DNA from: Acidimicrobiia bacterium
GTDB taxonomy: Bacteria > Actinomycetota > Acidimicrobiia > Spongiisociales > ZC4RG35
Length of the DNA: 7,344 nt
Reading direction: 5' to 3'
Assembly: GCA_029865445.1 (NCBI GenBank)
Contig: JAOUGY010000186.1
Location: 1 to 7,344, forward strand
Of this stretch, positions 1-4,804 are shown piece after piece. Each line of letters starts with the position of its first letter. Position 1 is the first letter of the stretch. Below the pieces are notes generated by a model that saw nothing but the letters and a program-made list of their open reading frames with translations, did not search any database and was not told the DNA's origin. The translations under genes were made by a program, and so were the position numbers.

Positions 1-1
1 G

Positions 2-73
2 GGGCAGCGGTTCGCGATTCGTGAGGGTGGTCGGACTGTTGGTGCTGGTCGGGTTGTCAAGATCAGCAAGTAG
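2..73 (+). CDS. tuf: Elongation factor Tu, C-terminal end (partial)
   Basis: The last 23 codons of EF-Tu, the GTPase that delivers aminoacyl-tRNA to the ribosomal A site, run in from the left edge and end at TAG 71-73. The visible peptide reads GQRFAIREGGRTVGAGRVV followed by KISK, the highly conserved end of the third beta-barrel domain. The GTPase domain lies outside the window. Position next to rpsJ fits the str-S10 arrangement (rpsL-rpsG-fusA-tuf-rpsJ) common in bacteria. The only caveat is that 24 codons cannot show whether the upstream part is intact. Confidence 0.95.
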   Translation, partial: GQRFAIREGGRTVGAGRVVKISK

Positions 74-91
74 GGCGGCCTGACGGCCGCC
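74..91 (+). terminator. GC hairpin directly after tuf; possible terminator or attenuator
   Basis: A perfect 7-bp inverted repeat, GGCGGCC at 74-80 and GGCCGCC at 85-91, with a TGAC loop, starts at the first base after the tuf stop codon. There is no T-run downstream, so it is not a classical intrinsic terminator. GC stems without a U tail have been proposed as terminators in Actinobacteria, and such a stem could also protect the tuf 3' end or partly separate tuf expression from the ribosomal protein genes. The stem is seen in the sequence; the function is inferred. Confidence 0.45.
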
Positions 92-92
92 A

Positions 93-127
93 GTACTGAG
101 TATCGAGTACTGAGAAAGGAGTACTGA
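93..127 (+). repeat. 7-bp periodic repeat, left arm (GTACTGA orientation)
   Basis: GTACTGAG occurs exactly at 93-100, 107-114 and 121-128, spaced 14 bp. The frame between the copies is also 7 bp: GTACTGA, GTATCGA, GTACTGA, GAAAGGA, GTACTGA. This is a degenerate tandem heptamer. Its reverse complement TCAGTAC forms the right arm at 164-191, so the two arms are inverted relative to each other. No protein-coding explanation fits. It may be a structured leader or a dispersed genomic microrepeat. Confidence 0.8.
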
Positions 128-148
128 GAGCAGACACTGTGAAAGGTC

Positions 149-165
149 GGGACCGGTTCGGTCTC
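149..165 (+). promoter_or_regulatory. Hairpin in the tuf-rpsJ leader
   Basis: GACCG at 151-155 and CGGTC at 159-163 form a perfect 5-bp stem around a GTT loop. It can be extended by one G-U and one G-C pair to 7 bp (149-155 with 159-165). It lies between the two opposed heptamer arrays, about 55 bp before rpsJ. In E. coli the S10 operon leader is bound by L4 for autoregulation. Whether this hairpin has any such role is unknown and it shows no recognisable similarity to that leader. Confidence 0.4.
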
Positions 166-191
166 AGTACCAAGTACCCAGTACTCAGTAC
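164..191 (+). repeat. 7-bp periodic repeat, right arm (TCAGTAC orientation)
   Basis: Four consecutive heptamers read TCAGTAC, CAAGTAC, CCAGTAC, TCAGTAC, so GTAC recurs at 167, 174, 181 and 188 in strict 7-bp phase. A 12-bp direct repeat CTCAGTACCAAG is found at 163-174 and 184-195. The units are reverse complements of those at 93-127; for example TCTCAGTAC (162-170) can pair perfectly over 9 bp with GTACTGAGA (121-129). The leader could therefore fold as a long irregular hairpin that competes with the 149-165 stem. Confidence 0.8.
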
Positions 192-192
192 C

Positions 193-215
193 AAGCGAGC
201 GGAAGCGAGCGAGAG
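193..215 (+). promoter_or_regulatory. Purine-rich repeat in the rpsJ ribosome-binding region
   Basis: AAGCGAGC is repeated at 193-200 and 203-210, then continues as GAGAG to 215, ending 5 bases before the rpsJ ATG. No good GGAGG core is present, so the purine-rich GGAAGCGAGCGAGAG tract is the only Shine-Dalgarno candidate for rpsJ. This contrasts with the strong sites at most other genes of the cluster. No clear -35/-10 promoter could be recognised in 74-220. Confidence 0.35.
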
Positions 216-220
216 CGTAA

Positions 221-529
221 ATGGCAGAGCAGAAGATCAGGATCAGGTTGAAGGCCTACGACCACCAGGTCGTCGACGAGTCGTCGCGCAAGATCGCCGA
301 GACCGTGATTCGCACACAGGCGAAGATCAAGGGGCCGGTGCCGTTGCCGACCGAGATTCATCGGTATTGCGTCATTCGTGGACCTCACGTGCACAAGGAC
401 TCCCGGGAGCACTTCGAGTTGCGCATCCACAAGCGCCTGATCGACATCCTCGAGCCCACGCCCAAGACGGTGGACTCTCTCATGCGTCTCGACCTGCCCG
501 CCGGTGTGGAAGTGGAGATCAAGCTGTGA
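221..529 (+). CDS. rpsJ: 30S ribosomal protein S10
   Basis: This 102-residue protein is full length for S10, a small-subunit head protein that also acts as NusE in transcription antitermination. It begins MAEQKIRIRLKAYDH and carries the conserved GPVPLPT (about residues 38-44) and KDSREHFE (59-66) segments, followed by HKRLIDI, all hallmarks of the family. ATG at 221 gives the expected N-terminus; no upstream start is plausible. It is the first gene of the ribosomal protein cluster, preceded by a repeat-rich 147-bp leader and followed by a 67-bp gap. Its Shine-Dalgarno is weak. Identification rests on motif recognition and gene order and is secure. Confidence 0.98.
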   Translation: MAEQKIRIRLKAYDHQVVDESSRKIAETVIRTQAKIKGPVPLPTEIHRYCVIRGPHVHKDSREHFELRIHKRLIDILEPTPKTVDSLMRLDLPAGVEVEIKL

Positions 530-530
530 A

Positions 531-572
531 CGAGTCACGAATCACCAGTCTCCAGTCGCCGGTTGCCGTTGC
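531..572 (+). repeat. Degenerate 7-bp tandem units between rpsJ and rplC
   Basis: Just after the rpsJ stop, six successive heptamers can be read: CGAGTCA, CGAATCA, CCAGTCT, CCAGTCG, CCGGTTG, CCGTTGC. Each starts with C, the middle two differ only at the last base, and divergence increases toward both ends. The CCAGT core recalls the CCAGTAC units of the 164-191 array. The region fills most of the only other gap above 15 bp in the window. It is recognised by phase and similarity, not by perfect identity. Confidence 0.55.
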
Positions 573-585
573 GGCCGGTGGCTTC

Positions 586-593
586 GGGGAGGA
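586..593 (+). promoter_or_regulatory. Ribosome binding site that fixes the rplC start
   Basis: GGGGAGGA at 586-593 lies 3 bases before ATG 597. It selects this ATG over an in-frame ATG at 504 that lies inside rpsJ and would add 31 residues unlike any L3 N-terminus. Confidence 0.8.
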
Positions 594-596
594 ACG

Positions 597-1256
597 ATGA
601 GCACTTTGAACGCGATTCTCGGGGAGAAGCTGGGCATGACCCAGATCTTCGATGCGGAATCTCGGGCGATCCCTGTGACGGTCATCAAGGCCGGTCCGTG
701 TCAGGTCGTGCAGGTGAAGACTCCCGAACGCGACGGGTACTCGGCCATCCAGATCGGATTCGGCGAGGTCAAGCCGTCCCGGGTGAACAAGCCGGCGGCC
801 GGACACTTCGCCAAGGCGGGTGTCGCTCCGGTGGGGAATCTCGTCGAGGTCCGCGTCGACGACCCGAATGCCTTCGAAGTCGGCCAGGAGATCGGCATCG
901 GCGACGTGCTCACCAAAGGTGGCAAAGCCGACGTCACCGGCGTCTCGAAAGGCAAGGGTTTCGCCGGCGTCATGAAGCGTCACAACTTCTCGGGCCAAGG
1001 CGCGAGCCACGGCAACCACAAGAAGCACCGCGCCCCTGGTTCCATCGGCGCCTGCGCCACTCCGGCCCGGGTGTTCAAAGGCACCCGGATGGCCGGTCGG
1101 ATGGGTGGCGATCGCACCACGATCCTCAACATCGAGGTGGTGGAGGTCGACGCCGAGCGCGGCCTCGTGCTGTTGGGCGGTCCCGTGCCAGGGCCCAACG
1201 GATCGATCGTGTTGGTCCGCGAGGCTGTGAAGGCAAGGAGCGGAACCGATGTCTGA
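597..1256 (+). CDS. rplC: 50S ribosomal protein L3
   Basis: This 219-residue protein matches the usual L3 length (E. coli 209). L3 is an early-assembly large-subunit protein that binds near the 3' end of 23S rRNA and reaches toward the peptidyl transferase centre. Visible signatures are the N-terminal ILGEKLGMTQIF, AGHFAKAGV (68-76), VTGVSKGKGFAGVMKRHNF (113-131) and the loop GSIGACATPARVFKGTRMAG (148-167). In E. coli L3 the equivalent loop has Gln150, methylated by PrmB; here the aligned residue is Ala154. The start at 597 is set by GGGGAGGA just upstream. The 3' end overlaps rplD by 8 bp, suggesting translational coupling. Confidence 0.98.
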   Translation: MSTLNAILGEKLGMTQIFDAESRAIPVTVIKAGPCQVVQVKTPERDGYSAIQIGFGEVKPSRVNKPAAGHFAKAGVAPVGNLVEVRVDDPNAFEVGQEIGIGDVLTKGGKADVTGVSKGKGFAGVMKRHNFSGQGASHGNHKKHRAPGSIGACATPARVFKGTRMAGRMGGDRTTILNIEVVEVDAERGLVLLGGPVPGPNGSIVLVREAVKARSGTDV

Positions 1257-1935
1257 GATCAAGGCCCCGCTGTACTCGGCGGATGGCACGGTGAAGGGCG
1301 AAGTGACCCTTGACGCCGAGGTGTTCGGTATCGAACCGAACATGGCAGTCATGCACCAGGTGGTGACGGCCCAGCTCGCCGGCGCTCGCTCCGGGACGGC
1401 TTCCACGAAGACTCGTGGCGAGGTCCGTGGTGGCGGTCGGAAGCCGTGGCGTCAGAAGGGACTGGGTCGGGCCCGTCAGGGTTCGATTCGCGCCCCCCAC
1501 TGGTCGGGTGGTGGGATCGCCCACGGCCCCAAGCCTCGCGACTACAGCCAGCGCACGCCCAAGAAGATGAAGCGTCTCGCCCTGCGCTCCGCATTGTCCG
1601 CTCGGGCCGCAGAGAAGGCGATTCTCGTCGTCGAGCCCATCACCTGGGACACCCCGAAGACCAAACAGGCCGCCGCGTTCCTCGGCAAGGTCGGGTCCAC
1701 AAGGAAGACGGTGATCGTGGTGAACCGTGACGATGTCGCGGTGCACCGGGCGTTCCGCAACCTGCCCGACGTGGTCATCGTCGAGCCGGGTCACGTGACC
1801 ACCTACGACGTGTTGTGGTCGGACCGGATGGTTTTCACCACAGACACGGTGAGTGCCGTAGCCCGTCCCACCACCCGCTTCCAGGTGGCGGCCGACGACT
1901 TCGTCAAAGAGTCGACCGAAGGAGGTGAGGTCTGA
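1249..1935 (+). CDS. rplD: 50S ribosomal protein L4
   Basis: L4 lines the polypeptide exit tunnel and in E. coli also represses its own operon. The 228-residue product has the long basic tunnel loop at about residues 45-105, including RGGGRKPWRQKG (60-71) and GRARQGSIRAPHW (73-85), then the globular part with a conserved NLPDVVIVEPGHVTTYDVL segment (171-189). About 25 residues follow the usual family end, finishing in ESTEGGEV. ATG 1249 lies inside the rplC end (8-bp overlap) with AAGGAG at 1235-1240 as Shine-Dalgarno. Its own last codons carry the strong Shine-Dalgarno GGAGGTGAGG for rplW. Confidence 0.98.
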   Translation: MSEIKAPLYSADGTVKGEVTLDAEVFGIEPNMAVMHQVVTAQLAGARSGTASTKTRGEVRGGGRKPWRQKGLGRARQGSIRAPHWSGGGIAHGPKPRDYSQRTPKKMKRLALRSALSARAAEKAILVVEPITWDTPKTKQAAAFLGKVGSTRKTVIVVNRDDVAVHRAFRNLPDVVIVEPGHVTTYDVLWSDRMVFTTDTVSAVARPTTRFQVAADDFVKESTEGGEV

Positions 1936-2222
1936 TGAAGGATCCCCGCGACATCATCATCGAGCCGATCGTGTCGGAGAAGTCCTACGACCTGATCGAG
2001 CACTCGAACACCTACACCTTCGTGGTCGATCCCCGGTCCAACAAGACCGAGATCAAACAGGCCATCCAGGAGATCTTCGACGTCAAGGTCACCTCGGTGA
2101 ACACCCAGAACCGCAAGGGAAAGACCAAGCGGACGGGATGGGTCAAAGGCAAGCGGAAAGACGTAAAACGTGCCCTCGTGACACTGGCCGAGGGCGATTC
2201 GATCGAGCTGTTCGGAGTCTGA
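1935..2222 (+). CDS. rplW: 50S ribosomal protein L23
   Basis: L23 sits at the tunnel exit and docks trigger factor and the signal recognition particle. The 95-residue product has the typical length and pattern: IIIEPIVSEKSYDL (7-20), the core TYTFVVDPRSNKTEIKQAI, then VTSVNTQNRKGKTKRTG, the extended basic loop that contacts 23S rRNA. The start shares one base with the rplD stop (TGATG at 1933-1937) and is preceded by GGAGGTGAGG at 1921-1930, a strong ribosome binding site. Only one base separates it from rplB downstream. No oddities seen. Confidence 0.97.
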   Translation: MKDPRDIIIEPIVSEKSYDLIEHSNTYTFVVDPRSNKTEIKQAIQEIFDVKVTSVNTQNRKGKTKRTGWVKGKRKDVKRALVTLAEGDSIELFGV

Positions 2223-2223
2223 G

Positions 2224-3057
2224 ATGGGTGTGAACAAACGCAAGCCGACTTCGGCGGGGCGCCGGTTCCAAACCGTCTCCGACTTCGCCGAGATAACAAA
2301 GACCGAACCCGAGAAGTCCCTCCTCTCCAAGAAGGCTTCGACAGGGGGTCGCAACGTGTATGGGCGGGTCACCTCCCGCCATCGCGGCGGCGGTCACAAG
2401 CAGAAGTACCGCATCATCGATTTCCGTCGCAACAAGGACGGGGTGCCCGCCAAGGTGGCGGGGATCGAGTACGACCCGAACCGGAATGCCCGTATCGCGC
2501 TGCTCCACTACGTGGACGGCGAGAAGCGCTACATCCTGGCCCCGGTCGGCCTCAAGGTGGGAGACATGGTCGAGTCGGGTTCGTCGGCGGACATCCGTCC
2601 GGGCAACGCGCTCCCGCTCCGCAACATCCCGGGCGGTACCAACGTGCACGCCATCGAGATGCGTCCCGGAGGAGGAGCGAAGCTCGCTCGTTCCGCCGGC
2701 ACCACCGTGCAGCTGATGTCGAAAGAGAGCAACATGGCTCTGTTGCGTCTCCCGTCCGGGGAGATGCGGATGGTGTCTCTCGACTGTCGAGCCACCGTCG
2801 GGCAGGTCGGCAACACCGAGTCGGAGCTCGTCAAGCTGGGCAAGGCCGGGCGCAACCGCTGGAAGGGCGTGCGTCCACAGACTCGTGGCGTCGCCATGAA
2901 CCCCGTCGATCATCCGCTCGGTGGTGGTGAGGGCAAGACGTCCGGAGGCCGCCACCCGGTGAGCCCCTGGGGCAAGCCCGAGGGCAGGACCAGGTCCAAG
3001 AAGAAGGCCTCGAATCAGTACATCGTGAGACGTCGTAACTCGAAGGGTCGGAGGTAG
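2224..3057 (+). CDS. rplB: 50S ribosomal protein L2
   Basis: L2 is a primary 23S rRNA binder required for subunit association and peptidyl transferase activity. The 277-residue protein has expected length and landmarks: SRHRGGGHKQKYRIIDFRR (51-69), EYDPNRNARIALLHY (81-95), the C-terminal SH3-like domain, and VAMNPVDHPLGGGEGK (223-238) followed by SGGRHPVSPWGKPEGRTR, an actinobacterial-type ending. His230, equivalent to the E. coli His229 linked to peptidyl transfer, is present. The second His of the usual DHPH motif is replaced by Leu232 (codon CTC 2917-2919). The start ATG is one base after the rplW stop. Its 3' end contributes the GGAGG for rpsS. Confidence 0.98.
   Translation: MGVNKRKPTSAGRRFQTVSDFAEITKTEPEKSLLSKKASTGGRNVYGRVTSRHRGGGHKQKYRIIDFRRNKDGVPAKVAGIEYDPNRNARIALLHYVDGEKRYILAPVGLKVGDMVESGSSADIRPGNALPLRNIPGGTNVHAIEMRPGGGAKLARSAGTTVQLMSKESNMALLRLPSGEMRMVSLDCRATVGQVGNTESELVKLGKAGRNRWKGVRPQTRGVAMNPVDHPLGGGEGKTSGGRHPVSPWGKPEGRTRSKKKASNQYIVRRRNSKGRR
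3050..3054 (+). promoter_or_regulatory. Ribosome binding site supporting the GTG start of rpsS
   Basis: GGAGG at 3050-3054 overlaps the last rplB codons and is 6 bases before GTG 3061. It supports GTG as the rpsS initiation codon; no ATG is available nearby. Confidence 0.75.
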
Positions 3058-3060
3058 CCC

Positions 3061-3345
3061 GTGGCGCGCAGTTTGAAGAAAGGGCCCTTCGTCGACGACC
3101 ATCTCTTGGAGAAGATCGAGGCGTTGAACGCCCGGAACGAAAAGAGGGTCGTCCGCACGTGGAGTCGGCGGTCGACGATCGTCCCGGAGATGATCGGACA
3201 CACGCTGGCGGTCCACGACGGGCGCAAGCACGTCCCGGTCTACATCACCGAGTCGATGGTGGGCCACAAGCTCGGGGAGTTTGCCCCGACCCGGACGTTC
3301 CGCGGGCACGCCGACAAGAAAGAGAAGGGCGCGAAGCGGCGATGA
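3061..3345 (+). CDS. rpsS: 30S ribosomal protein S19
   Basis: S19 is a head protein of the small subunit that pairs with S13 and contacts tRNA and the intersubunit bridge. The 94-residue product begins, from a GTG codon, with (M)ARSLKKGPFVDDHL, the invariant family N-terminus. It continues with RTWSRRSTIVPEMIG (38-52), KHVPVYITESMVGHKLGEF and PTRTFRGH, all standard. Start choice is certain because the conserved N-terminus begins at the GTG and GGAGG lies 6 bases upstream. Only three bases separate it from rplB, and its stop overlaps the rplV start by 4 bp (ATGA). Confidence 0.98.
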   Translation: MARSLKKGPFVDDHLLEKIEALNARNEKRVVRTWSRRSTIVPEMIGHTLAVHDGRKHVPVYITESMVGHKLGEFAPTRTFRGHADKKEKGAKRR

Positions 3346-3689
3346 GAGTGCGAGCCCAAGCCAAGTACATCCGGCAGGCGCCGAACAAGGTGAGGATCGT
3401 CCTGGACCAGGTTCGCGGGCTGCCCGCAACCGAAGCCCAGGTCGTCCTGGCCCACTTGAACCGCCGGGCGGCGGAGCCCATCGCCAAGGTGCTCAAATCT
3501 GCGATCTCCAACGCCGAGCACAACCACTCGCTCGACGCCGAGGACCTCTTCATCGCCGAGGCGTTCGCCGACGAAGGACCGATGCTGAAGCGGTACCGGC
3601 CCCGGGCACGGGGGCGGGCCACGAGGATCAGGAAGCGCACGAGTCACATCACCATCGTGGTGGCGGACAGGAACAGGGAGGTGATCTGA
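3342..3689 (+). CDS. rplV: 50S ribosomal protein L22
   Basis: L22 shapes the exit tunnel constriction with a long beta-hairpin and is a known site of macrolide resistance mutations. The 115-residue product has VRAQAKYIRQAPNKVRIVLD (3-22), the helix ending in LKSAISNAEHNHSL (51-64), and the hairpin segment EGPMLKRYRPRARGRATRIR (78-97) followed by KRTSHITIVV; all fit the family and no hairpin insertion or deletion is apparent. The ATG overlaps the rpsS stop (ATGA). An in-frame start at 3159 would lie within rpsS and is not credible. The last codons GAG GTG ATC TGA form part of the strong rpsC ribosome binding site. Confidence 0.98.
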   Translation: MRVRAQAKYIRQAPNKVRIVLDQVRGLPATEAQVVLAHLNRRAAEPIAKVLKSAISNAEHNHSLDAEDLFIAEAFADEGPMLKRYRPRARGRATRIRKRTSHITIVVADRNREVI

Positions 3690-4798
3690 TGGGCCAGAAG
3701 ACGCACCCCTATGCCTTCCGGATCGGGGTGGTGAACGACTGGAAGTCGAAGTGGTACTCGGACAAGGAGTACGTCCAACTCGTCAACGAGGACTGGCGTC
3801 TGCGCGACTACCTGCGCGGCGAGCTGCGGCGCGGGGCTGTGTCCCGGATCGACATCGAACGGACCCGGGATCGGGTGGTCGTAGAGATCCACACAGCGCG
3901 TCCCGGCGTGGTCATCGGCCGCAAGGGCGCGGAGGCAGAGCGGCTTCGTTCCGAGCTGGAGAAGATGGCATCCAAGCCGGTGAAGCTCAACATCATCGAA
4001 GTGAAAGAAGCCGACACCGATGCCCAATTGCTCGCTCAGGGCATCGCCGATCAGCTCGAGAACCGTGTCGCCTTCCGGCGTGCGATGAAGCGTGCGGTGA
4101 CCACGGCCATGAAGGCCGGGGCCGAAGGCGTTCGTGTCGAGGCCAAGGGCCGCCTCGGCGGGGCCGAGATGGGCCGCCGCGAGTGGTACCGCGAGGGCCG
4201 GGTGCCTTTGCATACGCTGCGCGCCGACGTCGACTTCGGCGTCGCCACTGCCCACACCACCGTGGGAACGATCGGCGTCAAGGTCTGGGTCTACAAGGGC
4301 GACATGATCGGGGGCCGGAATGCCTCCCGCGAGCGGATTGCAGCCGAGGCGGCTCTCGCCACGGGTGGGCCCGCCAGCCGCGGCCGCGCCGCACCCGCCA
4401 AGTCCCGGGCCGAGCAGGCCGCGGGCGGTGATAGAGTTCCCAAGCTCATCGAAGCCGGCGGCGGCAAGCGTCTCATCGAGGCCGGCGGCGGCAAACGTGA
4501 AGGCAAGCGTCTCATCGAGGCCGGTGGCGGGCGGCGACGTCTCGACGCCGACGAAGCCGAAGCCCAATACCGCGAGGAGCGGGCTGCGGTTGACGTACCT
4601 CCGGTTGACGGAGCAGCACCCGATGCCGAGGCGCCAGCTCCCGAGACCCCTGTAGCCGACGCAACGGTCGAGACGAGCACCGAGGCCGTGACCCCGGTCG
4701 AAGAGATGGTTGTCGAAGACTCGGCGGTCGAGGAGACGGCAGTCGAGGAGACAGCGGTCGAGGAGACGGCTGACGCCACCGGAGAGGAAGAGGAGTAA
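3689..4798 (+). CDS. rpsC: 30S ribosomal protein S3 with long repeat-rich C-terminal extension
   Basis: S3 lies at the mRNA entry channel in the 30S head and, with S4 and S5, helps unwind mRNA. Residues 1-210 are canonical: MGQKTHPYAFRIGVV, a KH type 2 domain with the GRKG loop (77-80) in RPGVVIGRKGAE, and the C-terminal domain ending VKVWVYKGDMIGG. S3 is about 230 residues in E. coli and about 275 in mycobacteria; this one is 369. The tail is basic at 226-284, with LIEAGGG(K/R)R at 253-261, 262-270 and 275-283. It then turns strongly acidic, with three AVEET units at 346-360 and a GEEEE end. It is probably disordered. The reading frame stays open and the repeats keep frame, so I see no sign of a frameshift. 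ATG 3689 shares one base with the rplV stop. Confidence 0.97.
   Translation: MGQKTHPYAFRIGVVNDWKSKWYSDKEYVQLVNEDWRLRDYLRGELRRGAVSRIDIERTRDRVVVEIHTARPGVVIGRKGAEAERLRSELEKMASKPVKLNIIEVKEADTDAQLLAQGIADQLENRVAFRRAMKRAVTTAMKAGAEGVRVEAKGRLGGAEMGRREWYREGRVPLHTLRADVDFGVATAHTTVGTIGVKVWVYKGDMIGGRNASRERIAAEAALATGGPASRGRAAPAKSRAEQAAGGDRVPKLIEAGGGKRLIEAGGGKREGKRLIEAGGGRRRLDADEAEAQYREERAAVDVPPVDGAAPDAEAPAPETPVADATVETSTEAVTPVEEMVVEDSAVEETAVEETAVEETADATGEEEE
4445..4537 (+). repeat. Triple LIEAGGGKR-coding repeat within rpsC
   Basis: Three 27-bp units at 4445-4471, 4472-4498 and 4511-4537 encode LIEAGGGKR, LIEAGGGKR and LIEAGGGRR. The first two are directly adjacent; the third follows a 12-bp spacer encoding EGKR. 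Units 1 and 2 differ only at two third-codon positions (GAA/GAG and AAG/AAA), and unit 3 begins with the same bases as unit 2. This near identity indicates recent duplication or slippage, or strong codon constraint. All units are multiples of three and preserve frame. Confidence 0.92.
4724..4768 (+). repeat. Triple AVEET-coding repeat within rpsC
   Basis: Three contiguous 15-bp units, at 4724-4738, 4739-4753 and 4754-4768, each close to GCGGTCGAGGAGACG, encode AVEET three times in the acidic tail of S3. Differences are confined to third positions of the Ala and Thr codons. This second, unrelated in-frame microrepeat in the same tail suggests that the extension grew by slippage. Confidence 0.9.
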
Positions 4799-4804
4799 GC
4801 GGCC

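Noticed and set aside
93..195. CRISPR-like array
   Set aside because: The period is 7 bp with no unique spacers of 30 bp or more, so it is a microrepeat, not a CRISPR array.
74..220. A sigma-70-type promoter for rpsJ
   Set aside because: No pair of -35 and -10 hexamers at suitable spacing was convincing by eye; the repeats obscure the region. Transcription could also come from upstream of tuf.
504..596. An N-terminal extension of L3 from ATG 504
   Set aside because: The extra 31 residues are read from rpsJ and the heptamer spacer in another frame and do not resemble L3; the strong GGGGAGGA before ATG 597 marks the true start.
139..600. A GTG-start open frame running through the leader and across rpsJ
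   Set aside because: It overlaps rpsJ in another frame and translates the heptamer repeats and then an Arg/Ala-rich shadow; no ribosome binding site or family match. A leader peptide limited to the gap is also not supported.
519..1406. A 295-codon minus-strand open frame opposite rplC and the start of rplD
   Set aside because: Antisense to conserved genes, with His/Asp/Leu-rich composition typical of a reverse shadow of GC-rich coding sequence.
2143..3429. A 428-codon minus-strand open frame opposite rplW, rplB, rpsS and rplV
   Set aside because: It spans four conserved genes on the other strand and shows no motif; it is a codon-bias shadow.
4437..4798. A frameshift making S3 appear longer than it is
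   Set aside because: The tail keeps a coherent amino-acid pattern with synonymous differences between repeats, no alternative frame resumes the family sequence, and the stop sits 6 bp before rplP with its Shine-Dalgarno in place.
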